Below are positions 1 to 6,850 of a DNA stretch of 9,021 nucleotides, one piece after another. The notes below the pieces were generated by a model. It saw only the letters and a list, made by a program, of their open reading frames with translations. It did not search any database and was not told the origin of the DNA. This DNA comes from Chitinophagales bacterium (GTDB taxonomy: Bacteria > Bacteroidota > Bacteroidia > Chitinophagales > Chitinophagaceae), in the NCBI GenBank assembly GCA_015654495.1, contig JAATGW010000463.1, positions 1-9,021 of the forward strand. The letters run 5' to 3'. Positions within the stretch are counted from its first letter, which is position 1, and each line of letters begins with the position of its first letter. A program made the position numbers and the translations under genes.

Positions 1-39
1 GATGAAGTTCGTCGGGACAAGTTCAAGAGTTTGAAATAA
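1..39 (+). CDS. Probable C-terminal end of a rightward gene (12 codons and stop)
   Basis: Reading from base 1, this frame gives DEVRRDKFKSLK and then TAA at 37-39. The charged, Lys-rich ending looks like a normal protein C-terminus. The same stretch in the other plus frames is either stopped or very short. The rest of the gene lies outside the window, so no function can be given. It would converge on the ABC exporter gene that ends at 195. With only 12 codons visible, chance cannot be excluded. Confidence 0.35.
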   Translation, partial: DEVRRDKFKSLK

Positions 40-194
40 AGCGTGTTTCTTATATTCTGCTGCTATAACTTAATTTCAAAAATTGATGAACTGGTGCGTG
101 TACATATTATTCTGAGTTATCTCTGCAGTTTCTTATACTTTATTTCCGGGAAGTATTTGATCTGTTAAAGTAGATCTGCGGAAATCCGACTTTT
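40..194. other. Convergent intergenic region, no gene
   Basis: This A/T-rich gap separates the probable gene end at 39 from the ABC exporter stop at 195. No open frame of useful length was seen on either strand. Only weak dyads are present: ATACTT at 135-140 facing AAGTAT at 151-156, and GATCT at 159-163 facing AGATC at 172-176. Neither is followed by a clear T-tract, so no terminator is called for either flanking gene. Confidence 0.5.
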
Positions 195-2009
195 CTATTG
201 CCCCAATTCCTGGTGTTTCCACAATTCCCGGAATACGGGGCTTCTTTCTATTAACTCAGATAAGGTTCCCGACGCTATTATCTCTGCATTTTCCATGACA
301 TGTACGATATCAAAATAGCGCAGTAAATGTAACCTGTGCAATGCCGATACGATTACTTTGTCAGACGAAGATTCAAATAACTGCCGGTATATATTCAACT
401 CAGTCTTGGGGTCCACACTGCTTGTTGGCTCATCAAGCAGGATGATATCACTATCTCTTGCAGCAAACAGACCGCGGGCAAGCGCCAGCCTTTGTTTTTG
501 TCCACCAGATAGATTCACCCCTTTCTCGACAATATTGCTTTGCATCCCTTTTGGCAGCTGTTGGATAACTTCACGGAAATGAACCAACTCAGTGATTCTT
601 TCTATCTCGCCCTTTTCAAAGGGAAGGCCAAGCGTGATATTGTATTCTATCGTGTTCTCAAAAATTTCTGGTTCCTGCGGAAATAGAGTTACATGTTCTG
701 CAATAAGAGATAAACCTGCCTCACGCTCCACTCCATCTACGAAGACCTTTGTACCAGGTTCAGGTGGATACAGCCCGCGCAAAATAGCCAGCAACGTGCT
801 TTTCCCGCTGCCACTCTCCCCGATCAGTGCAATTCTTTTCCCCTTAACCAGATCCAGATTAATGTTTTTCAACCCTGCTACCGAACTTATACCCGACTCC
901 CTGTCAGCAACAAAAGCGATATGTTTATCATGGCTAAAATTCAGGTTTGTCACTGAAATTTTCTCCCAGTTTTCGGGTAATGGTCCTGGTTGTTCGGGTA
1001 AATGGTGAGAAGCATAAGCCTCCGGTATTACCAGGGCAGTTCTTACATCTGTGGCCTGCCTTACGACGTCAGTGTACAGGTATGCGATATTGTGAAAGAC
1101 ACTTGTAAATCTTTCTACATAACCTATAAGCGTCACAAGCCCGCCGAGTAAAAACACCTCTCCCGGTTTCCAATGCTGCCATACATAACCCACAACGATA
1201 ACCGCATATATCAATCCTACCAGCATATCAGTGACAAACCATTTCCATTCATTGATGAGAATATTTCTTCTGAATGGCGGAAGTATCTGCTGTACCCTGC
1301 TCAATAAGGTTTTCTCCAGCCTGTCCTGTAATCGCAATGTTATTACGGTAATCACATTGGACAAACTATCAAACAGTGTTGAAGAAACCACATGCTCACC
1401 CTCGTTAACTTCGTCAAGCGTTTTTATAAAAGGCCGGTCAAATAATAAAATGATCCAAACCACAACAGCTCCCATCAGGATCGCAACTCCTCCGAATAAA
1501 GGTGAGAAATAAAGCATGGCAGCAAATGAAAAGATGAACTTGAAAAGTGTGTGGAGGTATTCGAATCCGCGGTCAAAAAAATTACGCAAAGCTTCATGCG
1601 CCTTCCTGACGCGGTTGATGGTTGCGCCGGAATGATGATCCTGGTGCCATTTAACAGGAAGACGCAAAGATTTATGGTATAACTCCTGCAAAAAATTTCT
1701 CCCGATATTGAAGGCCAGATTTCTTTCAACAATTCTGGATGGCCCGTGAAATAACCAGTCACTTAATCTCACAGCAAGATACAGCCCCGCATAGATCCAG
1801 GCATGTTTCAGTACATCCACTCCATTCTGCTGTATATCATTTATAAAAATGCCCCAGATAACAGGGTAAAGAGAAGAAACGATATTGCTGACCATGAAGA
1901 ATATGTAAATCAGCACATATTTTTTCCGCTCCGCATAAGCATATTTCCATGCTGTTCTGAGCAGAAAAAAATAGGGATTCTCATTGGTTCTGGTAACACG
2001 GGCAGACAT
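195..2009 (-). CDS. ABC exporter half-transporter (fused membrane and ATPase domains)
   Basis: This is a 604-residue type IV (MsbA-like) ABC exporter half, expected to work as a dimer in the inner membrane and pump a substrate outward with ATP. The membrane domain covers about residues 20-320, with hydrophobic segments near 31-56, 70-88, 150-170, 171-190, 261-279 and 285-302. The ATPase domain covers about 350-600. It has Walker A GESGSGKST (397-405), Q-loop Gln445 in FPQEPEIF, signature LSGGQKQR (500-507), Walker B IILLDEP with catalytic Glu527, D-loop SSVDP and H-loop His558. All catalytic residues are intact. Between the first strand of the ATPase (NLNFSH) and LKNINL there is a longer linker than usual (about residues 361-379). 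The H-loop reads SALHRLHLL rather than the common AHR pattern, which suggests a distinct subfamily. It starts 14 nt after the HD gene stop and has a good ribosome binding site. The substrate cannot be deduced: lipid, peptide or drug are all possible. Confidence 0.93.
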   Translation of the reverse strand: MSARVTRTNENPYFFLLRTAWKYAYAERKKYVLIYIFFMVSNIVSSLYPVIWGIFINDIQQNGVDVLKHAWIYAGLYLAVRLSDWLFHGPSRIVERNLAFNIGRNFLQELYHKSLRLPVKWHQDHHSGATINRVRKAHEALRNFFDRGFEYLHTLFKFIFSFAAMLYFSPLFGGVAILMGAVVVWIILLFDRPFIKTLDEVNEGEHVVSSTLFDSLSNVITVITLRLQDRLEKTLLSRVQQILPPFRRNILINEWKWFVTDMLVGLIYAVIVVGYVWQHWKPGEVFLLGGLVTLIGYVERFTSVFHNIAYLYTDVVRQATDVRTALVIPEAYASHHLPEQPGPLPENWEKISVTNLNFSHDKHIAFVADRESGISSVAGLKNINLDLVKGKRIALIGESGSGKSTLLAILRGLYPPEPGTKVFVDGVEREAGLSLIAEHVTLFPQEPEIFENTIEYNITLGLPFEKGEIERITELVHFREVIQQLPKGMQSNIVEKGVNLSGGQKQRLALARGLFAARDSDIILLDEPTSSVDPKTELNIYRQLFESSSDKVIVSALHRLHLLRYFDIVHVMENAEIIASGTLSELIERSPVFRELWKHQELGQ

Positions 2010-2016
2010 CAGGAAT

Positions 2017-2021
2017 TCCTT
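2017..2021 (-). promoter_or_regulatory. Shine-Dalgarno site of the ABC exporter gene
   Basis: On the minus strand AAGGA ends 7 nt before the ATG at 2009-2007 and directly follows the HD gene stop (TAA, 2026-2024). It fixes the exporter start and suggests translation coupled to the HD gene. It is notable because the other starts in this window lack a clear site, as is usual for Bacteroidota. Confidence 0.6.
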
Positions 2022-2023
2022 TT

Positions 2024-2620
2024 TTATGCAGTCTGGTGGGCAATGACAAAGCGGATCAGGTCTTCTACAGAAATTCCCGCACGTTCAGCTGCATCACGGA
2101 TATCCTCACGGGATACATTAGCCGCAAATGACTTCTCTTTTAATCTTTTCTGGACTCCCTTAAGTTCCATCCCCAGATAGCCTTCAGGCCGCATCAAAGA
2201 ATAAGCATGTACCAGGCCTGAAAGCTCATCAAAAGCATAGAGCATTTTATCCATTTTTGTCCTGGGTTCGACTCCGAAATATGCAGGACCATGAGAAGCA
2301 ATCGCCCGAATTATTTCCGGGTCAATATTTCTGTTTTCCAGTTCGCCGATTATCTTACTGCAGTGTTGGTCAGGCCATTGATCCCAGTCTGCATCATGAA
2401 GCAATCCCGCCATTTCCCATTTCCAGGCTGATTCTTCATCAAGACCCTCCTGCTCCCGTGCCCAGGAGTACATCAACTTACCCACCTGGTTTACATGTAC
2501 ACGTAGCCGCTCATTGGTTATCCACTGATCGAGCAAAGCTGCTACTTCGAGCCTGGTCATTGCATTGCCTGCATTTTTTTCATCCCCGAATTCCTGCCGG
2601 CCTAAATCAAGATTTGTCAT
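2024..2620 (-). CDS. HD-domain protein, probable metal-dependent phosphohydrolase
   Basis: This 198-residue soluble protein has the HD-superfamily metal-binding pattern: His42 (RVHVNQV), His75-Asp76 (AGLLHDADWD), His110 (AIASHGP) and Asp131 (AFDELSGL). HD proteins usually hydrolyse phosphate esters of nucleotides or related molecules. The C-terminal half (FDELSGLVHAYSLMRP, then KSFAANVSREDI) matches what I remember of a widespread small HDIG-like family of about 185 residues with no assigned substrate. The Met at residue 21 (ATG at 2560-2558, MTRLEVAALL) is where that family usually begins and would give 178 residues. The upstream ATG at 2620 is kept because an A/T-rich leader typical of the phylum precedes it. 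The gene lies after a hairpin terminator and 14 nt before the ABC exporter, so these two are probably cotranscribed. The functional link between them is unknown. Confidence 0.88.
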   Translation of the reverse strand: MTNLDLGRQEFGDEKNAGNAMTRLEVAALLDQWITNERLRVHVNQVGKLMYSWAREQEGLDEESAWKWEMAGLLHDADWDQWPDQHCSKIIGELENRNIDPEIIRAIASHGPAYFGVEPRTKMDKMLYAFDELSGLVHAYSLMRPEGYLGMELKGVQKRLKEKSFAANVSREDIRDAAERAGISVEDLIRFVIAHQTA

Positions 2621-2644
2621 AGAAAAATTTAAAAACTCCTGAAA

Positions 2645-2673
2645 TTACAAAAGGGAAAGCAACTGCTCTCCCT
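2645..2673 (-). terminator. Rho-independent terminator-like hairpin after the TPR gene
   Basis: On the minus strand AGGGAGAGC (2673-2665) pairs with GCTTTCCCT (2660-2652) across the loop AGTT. This is a 9-bp stem with one G-T wobble, followed by TTTTGTAATTT. It lies 28 nt beyond the TPR gene stop and 24 nt before the HD gene start. It probably ends most gyrA-TPR transcripts. The T-tract is short and interrupted, so some read-through into HD-ABC is likely. Confidence 0.6.
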
Positions 2674-2701
2674 CCTGCGTTATGAATATTATTACGACTG
2701 A

Positions 2702-3973
2702 TCAGCCATGAGCTTTATCAGCCTCATCATATTTTTTCTGATAGAAATCAGCCTTTGTTTTGTCTTTTTTCTTTTCGTAAGAATAGGTAAGTAAACTGCA
2801 GGCAGATTTAAAATTGGATCTTTCACTGGTTTTCAGCTTTCCCTGTGTGTCATAAAAGCCGAAAACTTTTTCCAGCTGTGGAATAGCTTTATCAGCTATT
2901 GTTGCTACTTCAGCATTCATATCTGCCTTTTTCTTTACATCCTCCGGTTTAGACCCTTTTATTTTGCTTGCATCTTCTTCGAGGAACAACATCTGGTTAT
3001 AATAGTGCTTACCAAGTGAAAGCCTGGCATCGTAAGAATCAGGTTTCAACTCAATTGCTTTCAGATAAAGAGACTCGATTTTCTTAACTTTTTCATTGTA
3101 ATCTGCTGGTCTTTTGGATGCTTCAGTAACATGCGTTTCATTAAACAATGAAGATGCGTAGTCTAGAATCACATCATAGTTAGTCGGACTTGTAACGAGG
3201 ATTTCCTCATATTTCGCATTCAAAGCTGCAACGTCGCCTTTGCCACGCATATAATCCAGTTCCAGCAAGGGCAGGTAATCATCGTTCGGATAAAGTTCGC
3301 GACCCAACTGAATGTATTTTAACATGTTGGCCTCGTCTTTCTTGTCGTAATAGTGTTTTGCGAGATACCGATAGGAAGTTACCTGTTCAGGTGTTGCTGC
3401 TACTTTAGCATCCGCGAGTTTTGTAAAACTGGCAATGGCTTCATCATCTTTTTTTGCATTCATCGCAGAAAGCGCGCTGTAATAAATTAGAGGAGTGTCA
3501 ATTTTATACAGACCCCAGCCCTGGCTAAAAATATAGTCTCCTACAACGCCGGTTGATTTGAAAGTGCCTAAGGCCTCATCGTATTTCTCAGCATTGTAAA
3601 GATTGGCTGCTTCGTCAAAACCACTTGAGTAAAGAGAAAATACAGGCTGGTACTGATCAACCGTCATAAAGATAGTAGCCTGGTTCTTATCGATTTCCAG
3701 TGATTTTTTAAACGCTTCAAGCGAAGTCATCCTGGCGTCAGGTGTTGCTGCCCTTTCAGTGGGATTGGCTGCGATCGCTGCATAAATTTTACCTTTTATA
3801 TAGTAGGCTTCCGGATTTTTCTGGTTTTTGGGAACAGCCAGAAATTTCTCTATATCAGTTTTGGCATCACCTAATTTGTTCGCAGTAAGTGATTCCTTGA
3901 TTTTTTTCAGGTCCTGTGCGCCGGCACAGAATCCAGCTATGATGAGTAATGAAAAAAAGAGGCCCTTCTTCAT
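2702..3973 (-). CDS. Secreted tetratricopeptide-repeat-like protein
   Basis: This 423-residue protein begins with a clear signal peptide: MKK, a hydrophobic core (residues 4-16) and an AGA/Q cleavage site after about residue 19. It should be exported to the periplasm. Cys16 is not in a proper lipobox because Phe precedes it, so a lipoprotein is unlikely. The mature part is alpha-helical with degenerate TPR-like units near residues 53-95 (AYYIKGKIYAAI, then EAFKKSLEID), 116-140, 163-190 (YYSALSAMNAKKDDEAIASF), 198-228 (SYRYLAKHYYDKKDEANMLKYI) and 296-325 (YLKAIELKPDSYDARLSLGKHYY). Such repeats bind other proteins, and no catalytic motif is seen. The gene starts 23 nt after the gyrA stop and is followed by a terminator-like hairpin, so it is probably cotranscribed with gyrA. 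I recall TPR proteins next to gyrA in other Bacteroidota, but cannot check that here. Function is unknown. Confidence 0.9.
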   Translation of the reverse strand: MKKGLFFSLLIIAGFCAGAQDLKKIKESLTANKLGDAKTDIEKFLAVPKNQKNPEAYYIKGKIYAAIAANPTERAATPDARMTSLEAFKKSLEIDKNQATIFMTVDQYQPVFSLYSSGFDEAANLYNAEKYDEALGTFKSTGVVGDYIFSQGWGLYKIDTPLIYYSALSAMNAKKDDEAIASFTKLADAKVAATPEQVTSYRYLAKHYYDKKDEANMLKYIQLGRELYPNDDYLPLLELDYMRGKGDVAALNAKYEEILVTSPTNYDVILDYASSLFNETHVTEASKRPADYNEKVKKIESLYLKAIELKPDSYDARLSLGKHYYNQMLFLEEDASKIKGSKPEDVKKKADMNAEVATIADKAIPQLEKVFGFYDTQGKLKTSERSNFKSACSLLTYSYEKKKDKTKADFYQKKYDEADKAHG

Positions 3974-3996
3974 GGCAATGTATTTTAATTAAAAAG

Positions 3997-6570
3997 TTAC
4001 TGAACTTCCGGATCCGGCTCAGCTCCCGGATCATTTATTAAATCGCTGATTTCTGGTGTTTCACTTGGTGCTGCGGGTAATGGATTTTCAATCTGCTCTT
4101 CGTCCAGTTGTGTTATTGCTGCAATCTGATCCGTTTCGTCCAGACGAATTAACTTAACACCCTGTGTTGCACGGCCTTGTTCACTGATCGTTCCAACTGA
4201 CATCCGGATAGTTACGCCAGACATACATGTGATCATCAGATCTTCCTTTTCAGTGACATCCAAAATACCTACCAGGTTTCCTGTTTTGGCAGTTACGCTG
4301 ATTGTTTTAACACCTTTACCACCTCTATTTGTGATCCTGTATTCTTCTATCGCAGTTCTTTTACCAAATCCCTTTTCAGATACTACCAGGATGGTCCTGG
4401 TTTTGTCATCCTTGTTTACGCAAACGAGACCAACAACTTCATCATCTGCATTATCAACTTCTATACCAGCCACACCAATTGCACCTCTGCCGGTAGATCT
4501 TACTTTTTCTTCGGGGAAGCGAATTGCCCTTCCGCTTTTCACAGCCAGCATTATTTCTGAATTTCCATCGGTTAGCCTTGCTTCCAGAAGTTGATCACCT
4601 TCGAGGATCGTGATTGCATTGATTCCATTTGCTCTGGGGCGGCTGAAATCTTCGAGGTTGGTTTTCTTGATGATGCCTTTCTTAGTACAAAGTACTATAA
4701 AATGGCTATTTACAAATGCTTCATCTTCCAGCTTTTTTACGTCGAGAACTGCCCTGATCTTATCATCACCTGGCAACTGGATCAGGTTCTGAATCGCTCT
4801 ACCCTTGCTCTGTTTGTCGCCATCCGGAATCTGGTAAACTTTCAGCCAGAAACAGCGGCCTTTTTCAGTGAAAAACAAAAGACTATGGTGTGTGCTGGCA
4901 ACAAAAAGATGTTCTATCCAGTCCTCTTCCCGCGTACGGCCGCCTATACTCCCCCTGCCCCCTCTTTTCTGAGCGCGGTATTCATCTGCCGGTGTACGTT
5001 TAATATAGCCAAGATGAGAAACCGTAATAACGACATCTTCCTCTTTTATCAGGTCAATCAGGCTCACTTCATCATCGAGGTAGGTAATCTCAGAACGCCG
5101 GGCATCACCGAATTTTTCTTTGACTTCGCGCAGTTCGGTTTTGATGAGATCAAAACGCATTGCTTCATTGGCAAGTAATTCTTTCAGGTAAGAAATCAAT
5201 TTCATGATTTCGTCATACTCTTCTTTAATCTTATCACGTTCCATCCCGGTAAGGCGCTGCAACCTCAGTTCCAGCACAGCCTTAGCCTGAATTTCAGTCA
5301 TTCCGAAACTTGAGATAAGCCCTGTTTTGGCTTCTTCGGGATTGGTTGAATTCCTGATGAGTTTGATTACTTCATCGAGGTGATCCAGCGCAATGATATA
5401 GCCTTCAAGGATATGCGCCTTTTTTTCCGCCTCCTTAAGTTCAAATTTCGCCCGGCGGATCACCACTTCGTGCCTGAACTCAATAAACTCTGAAATCAGA
5501 TTTTTGAGATTAAGCGTCCGGGGTCTGCCCTTAACAAGGGCCACGTTATTTATACCGTAAGAAGTCTGAAGATCTGTGTATTTATAAAGCTGATTTACAA
5601 TTACTCCGGAAACAGCATCCCTTTTAAGATCGATTACGATCCGGGTTCCTTCTTTCTCGTTGGATTCATTATTTACATGAACAATCCCTTCAATTATTTT
5701 ATCAATAACCAACTGCCCGATCCTCGCAGTGAGTACATCGCGGCTCACCTGGTATGGAACTTCCGTGATAATGATGGTTTCACGTCCGCTTGCCTTGGTT
5801 TCCACATTCAATTTTCCACGAACCACTACCCTTCCCCTGCCTGTATGCATCGCAGCCTTCACACCTTCCATACCGTAGATAATACCACCGCTCGGAAAAT
5901 CCGGAGCTTTCACATGTGTCATCAGTTCATCGATGGTGATATCCCTGTTTTCAATAAAAGCGATGCATCCATCTATTGCCTCTGACAGATTATGAGGCAT
6001 CATATTCGTAGCCATACCCACCGCGATTCCGCTACTCCCGTTAACCAGTAACTGAGGAATCCGCGTCGGCAATACAGTAGGCTCCTGCATGGAGTCATCG
6101 AAATTGAGCTGAAAATCAACAGTTTCCTTGTCGATATCTTCAAGCATGAATGCAGCCAGCCGGGACATTCTGGCTTCCGTATATCGCATAGCCGCAGGCC
6201 CATCACCGTCGGGAGAACCGAAGTTACCCTGCTTCTCCACCATAGGATAACGCATATTCCACTCCTGCGCGAGCCTGACCAATGCATCATACACTGATCC
6301 GTCGCCATGAGGATGGAACTTACCCAGCACTTCCCCTACGATACGGGCACATTTACGCGGTTGTTTATTGTAGTCAAGGCCGAGTTCATTCATTGCATGG
6401 AGAATACGACGATGTACGGGCTTTAACCCATCCCTTACATCAGGCAAAGCCCTGCCGACTATTACGCTCATGGAATAGTCGATATAAGATGATTTCATCT
6501 GCTCCTCAATGTTCACAGGAATAATCCTGTCATTGTCCCTCGTTTCTTCCGGCAGTAACTGATCGTCCAT
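3997..6570 (-). CDS. gyrA: DNA gyrase subunit A
   Basis: GyrA is the DNA-cleaving subunit of gyrase, acting as A2B2 with GyrB to introduce negative supercoils in the cytoplasm. The start is taken at MDDQLLPEET (857 residues) because IPVNIEEQMKSSYIDYSMS then begins at the expected place and a promoter element lies just upstream. An in-frame ATG at 6630 would add 20 residues. Visible parts are the winged-helix cleavage domain with HPHGD (86-90) and catalytic Arg129-Tyr130 in AAMRYTE, the tower and coiled-coil region (about 370-490), and the GyrA box QKRGGRG (534-540). The GyrA box identifies gyrase rather than topoisomerase IV ParC. A beta-pinwheel domain runs to about 810, ending in an acidic Pro-rich tail. 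E. coli GyrA has 875 residues, so this is full length. Residue 91, equivalent to E. coli Ser83 in the quinolone-resistance region, is Gly (GGA, 6300-6298). Asp95, equivalent to Asp87, is kept. It is first in a leftward block. Confidence 0.97.
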   Translation of the reverse strand: MDDQLLPEETRDNDRIIPVNIEEQMKSSYIDYSMSVIVGRALPDVRDGLKPVHRRILHAMNELGLDYNKQPRKCARIVGEVLGKFHPHGDGSVYDALVRLAQEWNMRYPMVEKQGNFGSPDGDGPAAMRYTEARMSRLAAFMLEDIDKETVDFQLNFDDSMQEPTVLPTRIPQLLVNGSSGIAVGMATNMMPHNLSEAIDGCIAFIENRDITIDELMTHVKAPDFPSGGIIYGMEGVKAAMHTGRGRVVVRGKLNVETKASGRETIIITEVPYQVSRDVLTARIGQLVIDKIIEGIVHVNNESNEKEGTRIVIDLKRDAVSGVIVNQLYKYTDLQTSYGINNVALVKGRPRTLNLKNLISEFIEFRHEVVIRRAKFELKEAEKKAHILEGYIIALDHLDEVIKLIRNSTNPEEAKTGLISSFGMTEIQAKAVLELRLQRLTGMERDKIKEEYDEIMKLISYLKELLANEAMRFDLIKTELREVKEKFGDARRSEITYLDDEVSLIDLIKEEDVVITVSHLGYIKRTPADEYRAQKRGGRGSIGGRTREEDWIEHLFVASTHHSLLFFTEKGRCFWLKVYQIPDGDKQSKGRAIQNLIQLPGDDKIRAVLDVKKLEDEAFVNSHFIVLCTKKGIIKKTNLEDFSRPRANGINAITILEGDQLLEARLTDGNSEIMLAVKSGRAIRFPEEKVRSTGRGAIGVAGIEVDNADDEVVGLVCVNKDDKTRTILVVSEKGFGKRTAIEEYRITNRGGKGVKTISVTAKTGNLVGILDVTEKEDLMITCMSGVTIRMSVGTISEQGRATQGVKLIRLDETDQIAAITQLDEEQIENPLPAAPSETPEISDLINDPGAEPDPEVQ

Positions 6571-6609
6571 AGTTTGTTTTCGTTGGTCTGGCTGATTTTC
6601 TGAAGTTTG

Positions 6610-6617
6610 CAAATCTA
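6610..6617 (-). promoter_or_regulatory. Probable gyrA promoter -7 element (TAGATTTG)
   Basis: On the minus strand TAGATTTG is an exact match to the Bacteroidota -7 consensus TAnnTTTG. No TTG stands at the normal -33 distance; the nearest candidate is a TTA about 16 nt upstream. If active, transcription would begin near 6604, leaving a leader of about 35 nt before the ATG at 6570. It would also exclude the alternative start at 6630. Confidence 0.5.
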
Positions 6618-6665
6618 CCTGAAAATGCACGTATAACGCGTATCAGAGATCAAAATTTAAGGGTA

Positions 6666-6689
6666 TTTTATCCACTCTTGTGGATAGAA
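6666..6689. repeat. Inverted repeat with DnaA-box-like halves in the divergent control region
   Basis: TATCCAC (6669-6675) and GTGGATA (6680-6686) are perfect 7-bp arms around TCTT. Two more pairs follow beyond one T-G mismatch at 6668/6687. The left arm reads TTATCCACT on the plus strand (6668-6676) and the right arm reads CTATCCACA on the minus strand (6687-6679). Each is 8 of 9 to the DnaA box TTATCCACA. It lies about 50 nt upstream of the gyrA -7 element and between divergent genes, which fits an operator for a dimeric regulator or a paired DnaA site. It is not followed by a T-tract, so it is not a terminator. Confidence 0.55.
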
Positions 6690-6738
6690 AGCGGCTATAA
6701 AAACACTTGGTTAGTCAGGTACCAATTTTATTATTTAG

Positions 6739-6746
6739 TACGTTTA
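6739..6746 (+). promoter_or_regulatory. Possible -7 element for the GYF-domain gene (TACGTTTA)
   Basis: TACGTTTA matches TAnnTTTG at all fixed positions but the last and lies 105 nt before the preferred ATG at 6851. A TTG occurs at 6707-6709, but the 29-nt spacing is longer than normal. A second 7-of-8 candidate, TATTTTTA, lies at 6829-6836 but is very close to the start. The true promoter is uncertain. Confidence 0.25.
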
Positions 6747-6850
6747 TAGAAATATAAAACCTTTCCGGAATGTCAACATTAATTCAATATAAATTACCCT
6801 GGTCTCCAGATAGTTCAAGGAAATTTGTTATTTTTAAAGGCGGATCGTTT

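Noticed and set aside
592..1008. 138-residue open frame on the plus strand within the ABC exporter gene
   Set aside because: It lies antisense to the Walker A and Q-loop coding region and has no support of its own.
2652..2673. CRISPR-like or mobile-element repeat
   Set aside because: The dyad occurs once, sits just after a stop codon and has a T-tract on the minus strand, so a terminator explains it. No repeated units or transposase genes were seen in the window.
3915..3973. Lipoprotein signal in the TPR protein
   Set aside because: Cys16 is preceded by Phe (AGFC), not by the small residue a lipobox needs. A normal signal peptidase I site, AGA/Q, follows it.
4591..5178. 195-residue open frame on the plus strand within gyrA
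   Set aside because: It is antisense to the strongly conserved GyrA pinwheel and tower coding sequence, has a composition unlike a real protein, and shows no recognisable domain.
3997..6570. ParC (topoisomerase IV subunit A) instead of GyrA
   Set aside because: The intact GyrA box QKRGGRG and the six-blade-length C-terminal domain with acidic tail indicate gyrase.
6666..6689. Replication origin at the DnaA-box-like repeat
   Set aside because: Only two imperfect boxes are present, with no wider cluster and no dnaA gene, and the A/T-rich stretch nearby is short. It is kept as a possible regulatory site only.
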